Numbered from the stretch's first letter, positions 37,202 to 45,931 are shown. The stretch is 64,000 bases of DNA from an uncultured Clostridium sp. (GCA_934746015.1 CAKVEW010000013.1:1-64000); one strand, 5' to 3'. Made by a program: numbers and translations. Notes: generated by a model from the sequence alone, not told the origin.

Positions 37202-37567
37202 TTACTCCTCCTTTCTTTTTAATCTTTGATTATGTCTAAATGCAAATTCCTCCATCTTAGCCTTATATAAAGCCATATCATTATTGACTTCTTCTTCATT
37301 TTTAAAAAGAGTTGGAAATAATTCATTTAATGGAGTTATTTGGACATTTTTATCAAGAATACTTCCTATATATTCCCCTATTTGCCTTGCTAAAACAGCA
37401 TTAAGAGAAATTTCAATTTTAAGTTTTTCTTCAAGCTCTTTTGTTTCATTTCTCTTTCTTCTGTTATAACTCTCTATTAAGTCATATATTTCAAATAAAG
37501 AACTATCCCAAAATAAAGAATGGGTATATCCCATATCCAAAAATTGTGGGTATAATCCTTCAATCAA
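37202..37567 (-). CDS. Tail assembly chaperone, GT-type extension
   Basis: A 121-residue frame lying between the G-type gene and the tape measure. It lacks a convincing ribosome site of its own, and its frame is open upstream through the end of the G-type gene back to a T-heptamer. It is therefore probably made as a fusion by -1 frameshifting, as in lambda gpG-T. As an independent protein it would start at TTG 37567. Confidence 0.7.
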   Translation of the reverse strand: MIEGLYPQFLDMGYTHSLFWDSSLFEIYDLIESYNRRKRNETKELEEKLKIEISLNAVLARQIGEYIGSILDKNVQITPLNELFPTLFKNEEEVNNDMALYKAKMEEFAFRHNQRLKRKEE

Positions 37568-37581
37568 TTCTGTATAGCTTT

Positions 37582-37956
37582 CTAACTGTTTAGTAGCTCC
37601 TCTACTTTCTCTTGATTCTCTTCCATCATCTCTGCTTGTGCTTCCGTAAAAAAACCACTCACCTTATAGATATCCATAATCACCTTAGTGAAAAATTCTA
37701 ATTGGCTTCCCCCATCATCTACGTACTTATCAAATAGATCCTGAACATCTTTGAATTTAATGTTTGCATTATAATCTTTAATAGCATAATGAGTTATAGT
37801 AAGCATTATCTTTAATGCAGGCATATTCCCACTACCTAACACATTCATCAAACTTGTTCCTAACTTTTCTTCTAAATCGCATAAAGTAGAAGTCTTAAGC
37901 TTTAACTTATACTCTTCTTCTCCTACGTTCCATATTGCAAATTGTTTTCTTGCCAT
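37582..37956 (-). CDS. Tail assembly chaperone, G-type
   Basis: A 124-residue protein (RKQFAIWNVGEEEYKLKLKTSTLCDLEEKLGTSLMNVL) of the type found before tape measure genes in Firmicute siphoviruses. It would coat the tape measure during tail assembly. Near its end the codons GGT TTT TTT ACG contain the slippery run T-TTT-TTT in the right phase for -1 slippage into the GT frame. Confidence 0.75.
   Translation of the reverse strand: MARKQFAIWNVGEEEYKLKLKTSTLCDLEEKLGTSLMNVLGSGNMPALKIMLTITHYAIKDYNANIKFKDVQDLFDKYVDDGGSQLEFFTKVIMDIYKVSGFFTEAQAEMMEENQEKVEELLNS
37648..37654 (-). other. Candidate -1 frameshift site (T heptamer)
   Basis: Seven T on the minus strand in phase T_TTT_TTT within the G-type chaperone gene. 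After a -1 shift the frame is open through YGSTSRDDGRESRESRGATK into the downstream GT frame. No clear downstream stem-loop was checked. Confidence 0.5.
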
Positions 37957-37989
37957 TCTTTATTCCTCCTTAAATTTGAGCATAATAAA

Positions 37990-38011
37990 AGCACCTACAT
38001 ATGTAAGTGCT
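37990..38011 (-). terminator. Terminator of the TM2 moron
   Basis: AGCACTTACATATGTAGGTGCT (22 bases) on the minus strand is fully self-pairing with one U-G pair, overlaps the stop codon of the upstream gene and runs into TTTATTATG. It is one of four related hairpins in this prophage. Confidence 0.75.
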
Positions 38012-38498
38012 ATCTACCATTACCTGGTTTAAATTGTTTTCCACAACTCAAACAAGTTATAATTATTTTATTTTTACCTATCCCTGCTGCTAAAACCCCA
38101 TAAGCTCCAAAAGTTAAAACTCCTGCTGCCCCTTTCGCTAAACCAAATCCTTTTTTATTAGCAGTTAATTGAGAACTTCCACATTTAGGGCAGCGTACTA
38201 CATCATCGTTAATTGGAGCCTTTTTCTTTTTTAATTCATCTATCTTAGCTTGATATTGAATTCTTCTCGTAAATTGATTTTCCTTTTCTTCTTCAGTATA
38301 TTCACCATTCCAGTGTTCTATATATCTTGTATCTGTAGCTATTTTTATTATGTCATATATCCACCATAAGCTTAAGCCACCACCTGTTATAGTAAATAGA
38401 ACTGCTCTTTTATAATTTCCTAAATACCAATTATGTAACCCCAGAAAAAAACTAAAAATACATAATAGTAGTACAGTTATTCTATTTTTTCCATTCAC
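38010..38498 (-). CDS. TM2-domain protein with C-terminal zinc ribbon (moron)
   Basis: A 162-residue protein. Residues 3-55 are a TM2 domain (two helices; FFLGLHNWYLGNYKRAVLF and GGLSLWWIYDIIKIA). A charged linker is followed by a four-Cys ribbon (CPKCGSS at about 108 and CLSCGKQF at about 150) around a Gly-rich hydrophobic stretch. It interrupts the tail module between the major tail protein and the chaperone gene. A minus-strand TATAAT at 38538-38533 and its own terminator make it an independent cassette. Its role in lysogeny is unknown. Confidence 0.75.
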   Translation of the reverse strand: MNGKNRITVLLLCIFSFFLGLHNWYLGNYKRAVLFTITGGGLSLWWIYDIIKIATDTRYIEHWNGEYTEEEKENQFTRRIQYQAKIDELKKKKAPINDDVVRCPKCGSSQLTANKKGFGLAKGAAGVLTFGAYGVLAAGIGKNKIIITCLSCGKQFKPGNGR

Positions 38499-38586
38499 CT
38501 CTCTACACCCCCATATATTTCCTAATAATATGATTATAGACTAAATATATAGATATTAAAAGACGATAAATTAATGGTATATATAT

Positions 38587-39012
38587 TTATGCACCTACAG
38601 TTGGATCTATAACTTTAATAGCACTTTGTAATGCCATTTTAAGAGTAAATTCCATAACCCCATTTACTCCACCACCACCAAGTTTTACACTTATTTGTGC
38701 ATCCCAAGTGAATTTTGTTCCATCTGGAAAAGATTCTTCAAAGCTTAATATTTCTTTTGCTTCTGCTGCAGTTCTTAATACTCTATATGGACTAGTTTCA
38801 CTAGAATTTTCATACTTAAATTTAAATTCTAGATCCCCTGGATCCCCTATTCCATATTCATATTGCTTTACAGTATCACTAAGGCAAGTATTTTCGACCT
38901 TTTCTGGTTCGTCCCCCATTTCAGGAACTTCTTTTAATCCAGTTAAATCTGTATAAGTAGATGCTGATTCGCTCTTTTTCTTATATCCTAATTTAATTCC
39001 ATTTGCTAACAC
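38587..39012 (-). CDS. Major tail protein
   Basis: A 141-residue, beta-rich protein (GIKLGYKKKSESASTYTDLTGLKEVPEMGDEPEKVENTCLSD...). Size and position between the tail completion gene and the chaperone genes fit a tail tube protein of the short siphovirus kind. Confidence 0.75.
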   Translation of the reverse strand: MLANGIKLGYKKKSESASTYTDLTGLKEVPEMGDEPEKVENTCLSDTVKQYEYGIGDPGDLEFKFKYENSSETSPYRVLRTAAEAKEILSFEESFPDGTKFTWDAQISVKLGGGGVNGVMEFTLKMALQSAIKVIDPTVGA

Positions 39013-39027
39013 TTTCTATTCCTCCTT

Positions 39028-39384
39028 TTAAGAGTTATAAACTCTCATATTATTTACATCAATAATGCCTTCATATCTCATAACCTTATGCTTTAATTGA
39101 CTAGGTTCTGGTGTATCTAGGCATTGTATTCTTATTAATCCTAAAGAAGAAAGTACTTCATCAACCTTCAATACAGTTTCAGAAGTGCTTCTATCATTCC
39201 ATATATCAATTTTGTACCTTATATAAGCTAATTGCTCTTTATCATCTGTTTTAGTATGCGTTTTATTATCTTCTTCTACATACTGTATTACAGGGAATGT
39301 TGCCCAATCAGAAGGATAAGAATCATTAACATTTATTGATACTTTCTTTAATTCTTTTAATATTATAGGCTTAATATTTATCAC
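39028..39384 (-). CDS. Tail completion/terminator protein
   Basis: A 118-residue protein (NIKPIILKELKKVSINVNDSYPSDWATFPVIQYVEEDNKTHTKTDDKE, RYKIDIW). The pattern of a short helix, then FPVIQY, then YKIDIW is usual for the SPP1 gp17/lambda gpU position. It overlaps the upstream gene by 4 bases. Confidence 0.7.
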   Translation of the reverse strand: MINIKPIILKELKKVSINVNDSYPSDWATFPVIQYVEEDNKTHTKTDDKEQLAYIRYKIDIWNDRSTSETVLKVDEVLSSLGLIRIQCLDTPEPSQLKHKVMRYEGIIDVNNMRVYNS

Positions 39385-39854
39385 TTCTTAGCTACCTCCC
39401 TAATTGCTTTTCTAACATCTGCTTTTATATTTTCTATAATTCTTTCTTCATTGTTTTTTAAAGCTGGATAAAGATAAGGTTGTGCAGGTTGTCCTGCAAT
39501 CCATCTTGGTCCTACATCTGGTATATTAACTAACCATTTATCTTGCTTATAACTAACGCTTACTTTAGTATTTTTATTAGTTCTTTCTCCAACCTTTCCT
39601 GTTCCAAACTCAACATATGCTGCATAGTCACTATTAGTAGATACTACTCCAACTATTCTCCCATTATACTTCTTTACGTTCCCCTTAATACTATTTCTTA
39701 AGTCCCCCATATCAACTGGACATAAGTCTTTTGCATCTCCTTGCACAAGCTTAGTTTGTTCTCCTATACTTTGTGTAAGTACTTCATCAATATTTCCACC
39801 TAATTTATTTAACTTTTTAAGAAGGCTATCTAAACCTACAACGCTCTTGCCCAT
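39381..39854 (-). CDS. HK97 gp10-like neck/tail protein
   Basis: A 157-residue protein with the gp10-family signature: a helical N-terminus (LDSLLKKLNKLG), then VDMGDLRNSI, VVSTNSDYAAYVEFGTGKVG and the C-terminal QPYLYPALKNNEERIIENIKADVRKAI. It joins head and tail. Two bases separate it from the upstream head-closure gene. Confidence 0.85.
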   Translation of the reverse strand: MGKSVVGLDSLLKKLNKLGGNIDEVLTQSIGEQTKLVQGDAKDLCPVDMGDLRNSIKGNVKKYNGRIVGVVSTNSDYAAYVEFGTGKVGERTNKNTKVSVSYKQDKWLVNIPDVGPRWIAGQPAQPYLYPALKNNEERIIENIKADVRKAIREVAKK

Positions 39855-39856
39855 TT

Positions 39857-40180
39857 TTATATCTTCTCTAATTCAATAAATAGATGTGAATATCTTTTGA
39901 TACTTATAACCTTATAATCTGGTTTGCTCTCTTTAGAAATATAAACACATATTCCATCACCTTCATTTATATATTCTGGACCATCATATAACATATTAAG
40001 CATATAATTTAATCTTTCTCCATAAACTTCTGCTTGTAGCTTACCAGATGCAGGACTTATATTAGCTTGTATTTCTATAGGCTCTGAATATCCTGGATAT
40101 TTACCACCTTCATCATCTTCTATTACTATTTTCTTTTTAAGATAATAAGTCTTTTTATTCTTTATTCGCATTAGCAACAC
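39857..40180 (-). CDS. Head-tail joining (head closure) protein
   Basis: A 107-residue beta-rich protein (KKIVIEDDEGGKYPGYSEPIEIQANISPASGKLQAEVYGERLNYMLNMLY) of the SPP1 gp16-like type. Its start overlaps the connector gene by 26 bases; the start is uncertain because MLLM offers two nearby codons. Confidence 0.7.
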   Translation of the reverse strand: MLLMRIKNKKTYYLKKKIVIEDDEGGKYPGYSEPIEIQANISPASGKLQAEVYGERLNYMLNMLYDGPEYINEGDGICVYISKESKPDYKVISIKRYSHLFIELEKI

Positions 40181-40484
40181 CTACTAACTTAAGCCTTCTA
40201 AAAGCTATTAACCTATTTTTTATATTCTCTGGAATATCTGTAGAATAAGATACAGATATTCCTCCTTCGCTTCTAGAAGTTTCTCCTTCACTTCCTAGCC
40301 TATTCCTATAGATAATAGCTAGTTCTCTTTGCAAAGCTTCTGCTCTTACTGGAAGTGTATCTCTATTAGTAAAATCTAGTATTTCAGATTCAGCATCTTC
40401 TAGAAACATATTAAGTAAATCATCTTGACTAGTATCTTCATTCATAATTTCTAATCTTATTTTTAACTTTTCTAACTGTGTCAT
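40155..40484 (-). CDS. Head-tail connector protein
   Basis: A 109-residue mostly helical protein (LEKLKIRLEIMNEDTSQDDLLNMFLEDAESEILDFTNRDTLP) of the gp6/gp15 adaptor type that follows capsid genes in siphoviruses. Confidence 0.8.
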   Translation of the reverse strand: MTQLEKLKIRLEIMNEDTSQDDLLNMFLEDAESEILDFTNRDTLPVRAEALQRELAIIYRNRLGSEGETSRSEGGISVSYSTDIPENIKNRLIAFRRLKLVGVANANKE

Positions 40485-40511
40485 AATAACACCCCATTAA
40501 TTAGAGGAAGA

Positions 40512-40676
40512 TTACTCTTCCCCTTGATTATCTTCGATTAATGATATTAAATCTTCTTTATTAATCTTCGAATCATATTCTAAGCCTAACTCTGTAGCAA
40601 TTTCTTTTAATTGATCCTTATTAAGCAATTTTAATTCTTTATTATCTTCAAAAGTCAATCCTACTGTTCTTGCCAT
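40512..40676 (-). CDS. 54-residue protein after the major capsid gene
   Basis: ATG 40676 with GGAGG opens MARTVGLTFEDNKELKLLNKDQLKEIATELGLEYDSKINKEDLISLI. The helix-extended-loop-helix pattern (LKEIATELGLEY...INKEDLI) resembles Rho-N/HeH modules found in short phage head proteins. A GGAAGA/TCTTCC hairpin overlaps its stop. Confidence 0.65.
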   Translation of the reverse strand: MARTVGLTFEDNKELKLLNKDQLKEIATELGLEYDSKINKEDLISLIEDNQGEE

Positions 40677-40685
40677 AATAACCTC

Positions 40686-41561
40686 CTATGCCTTATGGTG
40701 AAGATAAATACCAGCTACCTTATTTTCATATACATCTTCAAGTCCATAGTTTCTGTAACCATACTTCCAAGCATCTGCATCTTGGTTAAGTTCTGGTGTA
40801 ATTATTTTAGGTACTGCGTGCTTTGTATATTGAATTACTGCAGGTCTATGTGCAATTATAAAGTTAATATCCTTTCCAGCTGTTGCTTTAACATATCCTC
40901 CAGCTTCTTCTCCTTCTGTTTTTCCGTCTTTCAAGTCAATGGCAGTATAAAATCTACTTTGTGGTACTTGAATAACTTGGCTAAATCTTGCTAAAACTTC
41001 TTTCGACTTAGTTGTGTCTAAATCTTGAACCATACCATATAAAGTTGGTGTAATGAAAAGAATTCTGTCCTCCATTGGAACTTCATCTTCATCCATTTTA
41101 TTTGTTGCTGCTCTTAAAGCTGTAGTTACTGCTGCTCCATCTGCAAGTGTTGCTCCTTCTACTACCTTAGATATTCCAGTAATCCCTGCTAATGTTGCAA
41201 ATCTGAAAGCATCTATTTCTGGTACTACTTTAGTTCTAATAAATTCTCCAGCTAATCTTCCAAATGCAATGTTTTGAGATTCCTCATTATCCATTGCATC
41301 TACCTGAAACATTCTACCTCTCTCATAGTTAAACTTAACTGTTTCATTTGTTAAAGTAACTGATCCTGTTGTATAACCACTATTTCTGTCATAGTCTCCT
41401 AATCCATCCATATCTAGTTTAGGTATAATAATTTCATTTGCATTTGCTCCTTGTTGTGCTAAAGAAGCATCACTTTCTAATACTGCAGTTTTTGCTGTTT
41501 CCTTGTAAACTTCATCCAGTAAAGCTACATATTTCTTAGCTAATGCTATTGTATTTGCCAT
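40686..41561 (-). CDS. Major capsid protein
   Basis: A 291-residue protein (MANTIALAKKYVALLDEVYKE...), with an HK97-type feel: an extended arm, then FNYERGRMFQVDAMDNEESQNIAFGRLAGEFIRTKVVPEIDAFRF, the P domain with LFITPTLYGMV and a C-terminal beta region ending YENKVAGIYLHHKA. It follows the scaffold gene directly. No prohead protease gene was seen. Confidence 0.85.
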   Translation of the reverse strand: MANTIALAKKYVALLDEVYKETAKTAVLESDASLAQQGANANEIIIPKLDMDGLGDYDRNSGYTTGSVTLTNETVKFNYERGRMFQVDAMDNEESQNIAFGRLAGEFIRTKVVPEIDAFRFATLAGITGISKVVEGATLADGAAVTTALRAATNKMDEDEVPMEDRILFITPTLYGMVQDLDTTKSKEVLARFSQVIQVPQSRFYTAIDLKDGKTEGEEAGGYVKATAGKDINFIIAHRPAVIQYTKHAVPKIITPELNQDADAWKYGYRNYGLEDVYENKVAGIYLHHKA

Positions 41562-41584
41562 TATTCATTCCTTCTTTCTTTTAA

Positions 41585-42217
41585 TTATTTAAGTCCAAAT
41601 GCTGCTCTTAAAGCTGCATCATTGTCAATTTTTCCTTGTCCACCCTTAGGAGGATTTCCACCTCTTAACTTATCATTTACAGCTTTCTCTACAGCTGATT
41701 GGAAAGCCTTCTCTACTGATTCAATACTTTTATTGCATGATTCAGCATCTGAATAGTTAAGTATATCTACTAACTCCTTAGGTAGATTTTTTTCTGCTAG
41801 AGTTTCATAAGCTGTCGCTCTTAATTCTCTAGTAGTAATTTCTTTTTCTCTTTTAGTTAGTTCATCTAACTTCTTTTGTGCTTCATACTCTGCTTTTTGG
41901 TCAGCATTCATTTTTGCTAACTTTTGTGCTTCTGTCTTAGCTTCTTCGATTTTAGCTTGATAATCTGTCTCCCATTTTCCTTTAGCAGTTTCAAGTGCCT
42001 TTGCTACTCTTTTATCAAATTCAGATTGATACTTTTTATCTTTTAATACATCATCAAAAGATTTATCTCCTTCTTGACATTGAGTTCCTTCACCATCGCC
42101 ATTATCTACCCCAGTTCCAGCACCGCCATTACCAGCCCCTCCATCTGCTTCAAAAAAAGGTCTAGATATCGCAACTAAACCAAATAGTTGTAGATTCATT
42201 ATTAGTTTTCTTTTCAT
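41585..42217 (-). CDS. Scaffold protein (DUF4355/gp20-like)
   Basis: A 210-residue, highly charged coiled-coil protein (KYQSEFDKRVAKALETAKGKWETDYQAKIEEAKTEAQKLAKM) with a Gly/Pro-rich end before the C-terminal NDAALRAAFGLK. It would guide capsid assembly and be lost on maturation. ATG 42217 is chosen because GGAGGAAG lies just upstream; the frame is open nine codons further. Confidence 0.85.
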   Translation of the reverse strand: MKRKLIMNLQLFGLVAISRPFFEADGGAGNGGAGTGVDNGDGEGTQCQEGDKSFDDVLKDKKYQSEFDKRVAKALETAKGKWETDYQAKIEEAKTEAQKLAKMNADQKAEYEAQKKLDELTKREKEITTRELRATAYETLAEKNLPKELVDILNYSDAESCNKSIESVEKAFQSAVEKAVNDKLRGGNPPKGGQGKIDNDAALRAAFGLK

Positions 42218-42302
42218 TTCTTCCTCCTTGCCCCTAATGTTCAATGCCCATTAGATTCAATAAAATTAGAGTAGTTTTAAGCCATACTCAGGGCATAATA
42301 AA

Positions 42303-42331
42303 AGCACCTACTATTTAACTTAGTAAGTGCT
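42303..42331 (-). terminator. Hairpin after the 73-residue gene
   Basis: AGCACTTACTA pairs with TAGTAGGTGCT on the minus strand (one U-G pair), then TTTATTATG. Member of the repeated AGCAC-type family. Confidence 0.7.
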
Positions 42332-42332
42332 C

Positions 42333-42554
42333 CTACAAATTCTTTATTATCTTATTTGCTTGTTCTTCTGTAATACTATCAACTTTAAATAATTCTGAAC
42401 TATTTCCAATTGACTCACCATCATAACCCATAATCCTATCCATAAGAATATTCTTATTATCTATTGCCCAACCATTCTTCTTATCATAAATATAAGGCAC
42501 ATAGTTCTCTATTTTAGCTACTTTATTTAAATCTACTATGAAATAATACTCCAT
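42333..42554 (-). CDS. 73-residue protein, candidate immunity or moron gene
   Basis: An acidic protein (YYFIVDLNKVAKIENYVPYIYDKKNGWAIDNKNILMDRIMGYDGES...). GGAGGG precedes ATG. It has its own hairpin terminator and lies two genes past the MuF protein with a toxin-like tail. Small acidic proteins in this place can neutralise such toxins; that role is only inferred from context. Confidence 0.6.
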   Translation of the reverse strand: MEYYFIVDLNKVAKIENYVPYIYDKKNGWAIDNKNILMDRIMGYDGESIGNSSELFKVDSITEEQANKIIKNL

Positions 42555-42612
42555 ATTTTCCCTCCATATATTACTAACAACTTAATAATATACTAATATT
42601 AGGCAAATTAAA

Positions 42613-42641
42613 AGCACCTACTATTTATCTAAGTAAGTGCT
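42613..42641 (-). terminator. Hairpin after the 54-residue Cys-rich gene
   Basis: AGCACTTACT pairs with AGTAGGTGCT on the minus strand (one U-G pair), then TTTAATTTG. It begins two bases past the stop of the gene at 42643. Confidence 0.7.
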
Positions 42642-42642
42642 G

Positions 42643-42807
42643 TTAATTATTATGATATTCACATCTATTACAAATCTCTTTCCAGTCCTTAATGTTAACT
42701 ACATCACCTGGCAACATGGTTTCTTTTACACAACCTTCTGATATATCAACTATCAGTACACATTCCCCTATATCTATATCTTTATTGACTATAGGACACC
42801 TAATCAT
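42643..42807 (-). CDS. 54-residue Cys-rich protein overlapping the MuF gene
   Basis: ATG 42807 follows GGAGGTG and overlaps the MuF gene end by 8 bases. Cys residues occur as IRCPIV, GECVLI, EGCVKE and ICNRCEYH, which suggests a small metal-binding fold. Translational coupling to the toxin-tailed MuF protein makes it a candidate immunity protein. It is not recognised otherwise. Confidence 0.65.
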   Translation of the reverse strand: MIRCPIVNKDIDIGECVLIVDISEGCVKETMLPGDVVNIKDWKEICNRCEYHNN

Positions 42808-44362
42808 ATTTTAACACCTCCATTAATTTTTTAAATTTATCATCATATTCTTCATTTTTATATGATGTACTTACCTTCTTGTTTTTTAAATTAACTACAC
42901 TACATCCATTCTCCGATACATATACAGTAACTTGACCATTCCATCTACTATAAGCAGCTTTAGAATTATTTATAAACTCTTGAGACATTTCCTTAGTAAC
43001 TCCATGCTCCCTTTCGTTATTTATATGGTAAAAATCAAAATCATACTCATTTAAATCTACTCTATCTATTTTTTTAATTGGAGTCCCTTTTATATTTAAC
43101 TTACTAGCATTTTCAACTATCTTATTATATCTTTTAGTATCTGTATAGTCACTTTTTAATTTACTCCAATCCTCAATATTATTATACTTCAATTCTTGGA
43201 AGTCTTTCAATGTCTTTGGTGATTCTTTTCCTAAAACATCCTTATATTTCTCTAATTGTTTTCTATCAGAAGCCTTATTTTTAATCACTTTTTCAAATAC
43301 TTCTGTTTTCCCTTTGCCATACTTATCAACTACAAACTTATCATACCATTCCTTATAATTCATATTACCTGGTACTAAGTAAGTCTTGCCTGTTTCAGGA
43401 TTTCTTGCCCTTCTTTTTATGTCTTTTAATATTTCTTTTCCTAGATAGGCTCTTGTTGTACTTCTGCAATGAGGATGTAATGGTGGAAGATTAACTCCTG
43501 CTTGTGCTTTATCTACCCCATAAACTGTTCTATCTTTCTCTCTACATACGCTTGAAGTTCTTAAATCTAAAGTAGCTACAAAGATATATTTATTTATTCC
43601 ACACTCTTTATAAGATTCTATTTCAGCTGCATTAGATATATAAGTAGTTTCAGTTCTTATTAATCTTTCAGATGCAAACTTACCATAGTTAGTTAATTCC
43701 TCTAATTCTATAGCCATTATTCTGGAACTCTTACCACTCATCAAACCACTTGTTATTACTTCTTCTAACTTTTCTGCTAATACATCTGTATTATGCCATA
43801 TACGCTCACTATAATGCTTACCACTCCATTTATTCCTAAGTATCTCTTGTATGCTTTCTAGGGGTATTTCTGCAACATTAAAGCCTATCCCTAATCCTTT
43901 TTGAATATCAAATAGGTTAGTATAATAGGCTTTTCTTATTGTATCTGTATATAGTTTTGTACTTTGCTTTATTTCAACATCTGCTGCTATCTTAGAGTTA
44001 ATATATATACTCTCTTTTAAAGCTTCTAATCTTGTTATTCTAGCTTTATAAGCTTCTGAATTAAGTTGAGCCATCATATATTTTTTTAATTCTTCATCTT
44101 GTATTCCATGTATCCTTGCCCTAATACTATCTAATTCTTTCTTAGGTATTTTAGAATTTAATAATTGCCTAACTTCTTTCTCGCTTAGTCCACTATCCAG
44201 CTTATATTTATAGAATATATTATTTATATCCTCATTTATATCTTTAATAGTTTTATCATATGCAGCATTAATTTTATTTATAGTAATATCACTATTTCTA
44301 TGATATCCTGCCATTCTCTCATTGGCTCTTTTATTCCAATAAGCATTGCTTCTATTCTTCAT
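42800..44362 (-). CDS. MuF minor head protein with C-terminal toxin-like domain
   Basis: A 520-residue protein. Residues 1-310 form a Mu gpF/SPP1 gp7-type head domain (SSVCREKDRTVYGVD, LPPLHPHCRSTTRAYLG). A linker (310-400) leads to a C-terminal domain of about 100 residues (HINNEREHGVTKEMSQEFINNSKAAYSRWNGQVTVYVSENGCSVV...EEYDDKFKKLMEVL). This resembles the polymorphic nuclease-like tails (phage Barnase-EndoU-ColicinE5-RelE-like group) carried by many MuF proteins. It may be injected or act against competitors. Small genes follow immediately. Confidence 0.8.
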   Translation of the reverse strand: MKNRSNAYWNKRANERMAGYHRNSDITINKINAAYDKTIKDINEDINNIFYKYKLDSGLSEKEVRQLLNSKIPKKELDSIRARIHGIQDEELKKYMMAQLNSEAYKARITRLEALKESIYINSKIAADVEIKQSTKLYTDTIRKAYYTNLFDIQKGLGIGFNVAEIPLESIQEILRNKWSGKHYSERIWHNTDVLAEKLEEVITSGLMSGKSSRIMAIELEELTNYGKFASERLIRTETTYISNAAEIESYKECGINKYIFVATLDLRTSSVCREKDRTVYGVDKAQAGVNLPPLHPHCRSTTRAYLGKEILKDIKRRARNPETGKTYLVPGNMNYKEWYDKFVVDKYGKGKTEVFEKVIKNKASDRKQLEKYKDVLGKESPKTLKDFQELKYNNIEDWSKLKSDYTDTKRYNKIVENASKLNIKGTPIKKIDRVDLNEYDFDFYHINNEREHGVTKEMSQEFINNSKAAYSRWNGQVTVYVSENGCSVVNLKNKKVSTSYKNEEYDDKFKKLMEVLKYD

Positions 44363-44363
44363 A

Positions 44364-44531
44364 TCATAGCCTTAAAATATAAATAGAAAGCATACAAGCT
44401 AAAATAGCACCTATACAAGATATGAAGTTAGCTACTCTTCCAGAAGTTGTTTTATCTGTAAATACTCCAGGGAATGCTATTAAAATAATTAAAGCATTTA
44501 AAATTAATACTATCCAAGATATTATTATCAT
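44364..44531 (-). CDS. 55-residue two-helix membrane protein
   Basis: ATG 44531 opens a small protein with two hydrophobic helices (residues 2-20 and 36-53) around a short polar turn (FTDKTTSGRVAN). It lies between portal and MuF genes and its stop overlaps the MuF start (TGATATG). AAGG-type ribosome site. Function is unknown. Confidence 0.6.
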   Translation of the reverse strand: MIIISWIVLILNALIILIAFPGVFTDKTTSGRVANFISCIGAILACMLSIYILRL

Positions 44532-44536
44532 TCTTC

Positions 44537-45910
44537 TTAACCTTCCTTTTCTATATTTTTAAAGTCATATGATCCAAATGCTTTTTGTTGGTCCTCTATA
44601 TTCTTTTTCTTTTCTTCATCAAGCCTTTTTCTTTCTTCTTCAATATCTATTTCTTCATCAAATCTTTTAACTCTAGTTTCCCAGCTTATAAATCCATCTG
44701 TTTCTTGTGCTATTCTTGCAGCAAGTTCATCATCAACTGGAAGTGATCTCTTCATAGTAATATCTATTTGACTAGAATCTATATTCTTAGCTCTTATATT
44801 CTCTATATTAAACATTAGCTTTAATCTTTGCCTTAAACCTCGTTTAAAGTATCTCTCTTTGGTTTTCCCTAATTGTTCAAAGCCTAATAGCTTGTACTTC
44901 ATAGCAACACCAGAAGCATTACCCACAAAGTTTTCATCTGTTAGGCAAGGTACTTTACTAAATTCATGTATATCATCTTTAAGACTTTTCTTAAGGACTT
45001 CTATTTCAGTTTCATTAAGATTTTTTACTAACCACTTAGCATCTCCCCCTTGGTCCAGTTCAATAATCTTTAATTCCTTCAATAGTTTAGCTGTTTCTAC
45101 TTTCTCGTCAGTATCATCTCCTAATGAAGCACCTATAACAGCAAGTAATGCATCTACCATTTGTTCTTTATCATTTAATCTATCTGATTGAAGTAAATTA
45201 TAAGCATCTATTAGGGTAATTACTCCCTCAAAATCACCTTTAAACTTCTTATTATTTTTGTACTCAATTAAAGGTATTCCATTAAAATAATGGTCCTCTG
45301 GTTTATATTCAGTTGGTGATTGACTACTTAAATCACTAAAAAAATAATGTGTTATACTTTTATCTGTATAAACATTAACATCATATCCTTTTAATGTATT
45401 ATCAATATCATATTTAGGATAATATGTAACTCCAAACATAGATTCATTCTTAACTGTACTATCTACAACTAAGAATGAATTTAAAGGACTTACTACTGCT
45501 AACTCTGGATAAGGAACCTCTTCATCATTCATATATAACAATTCATATCCTACACCAAATATGGATAAATCTAATGCTAATTCATTATTATGTGAATCTT
45601 CATCAATCTCTATAAATATCTTATTTAATTCATCTGCTCCATTACCACTATAACTTACTGGAGTTCCAAATACATATCCTGTTGCCATATCTGTGATATA
45701 TTCTGAGTGATTAGCAACTATCTTATTGTTAGGTAAAGATGTACTTGTTAATGTTCTATTTAATATCTTGTGCTCTCCATCATAATATTTATTAAGCTTT
45801 TCATACTTATTTCTTACTAAAGTCTTATGTTCATCAATACATTTAACTAATAGCTTTATAGGAATACTTCCATCTTCATTAAGTAAATCTCTATCTTTAA
45901 TTATTGGCAT
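44537..45910 (-). CDS. Portal protein (SPP1 gp6-like)
   Basis: A 457-residue portal subunit forming the DNA channel at the capsid vertex (YYDGEHKILNRTLTSTSLPNNKIVANHSEYITDMATGYVFGTPVSY, a typical SPP1-gp6 start). The long C-terminal helix region ends in a charged tail. It follows the terminase large subunit after a gap of 161 bp. Confidence 0.9.
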   Translation of the reverse strand: MPIIKDRDLLNEDGSIPIKLLVKCIDEHKTLVRNKYEKLNKYYDGEHKILNRTLTSTSLPNNKIVANHSEYITDMATGYVFGTPVSYSGNGADELNKIFIEIDEDSHNNELALDLSIFGVGYELLYMNDEEVPYPELAVVSPLNSFLVVDSTVKNESMFGVTYYPKYDIDNTLKGYDVNVYTDKSITHYFFSDLSSQSPTEYKPEDHYFNGIPLIEYKNNKKFKGDFEGVITLIDAYNLLQSDRLNDKEQMVDALLAVIGASLGDDTDEKVETAKLLKELKIIELDQGGDAKWLVKNLNETEIEVLKKSLKDDIHEFSKVPCLTDENFVGNASGVAMKYKLLGFEQLGKTKERYFKRGLRQRLKLMFNIENIRAKNIDSSQIDITMKRSLPVDDELAARIAQETDGFISWETRVKRFDEEIDIEEERKRLDEEKKKNIEDQQKAFGSYDFKNIEKEG

Positions 45911-45931
45911 TTTACCACCTCTTTTTATACC

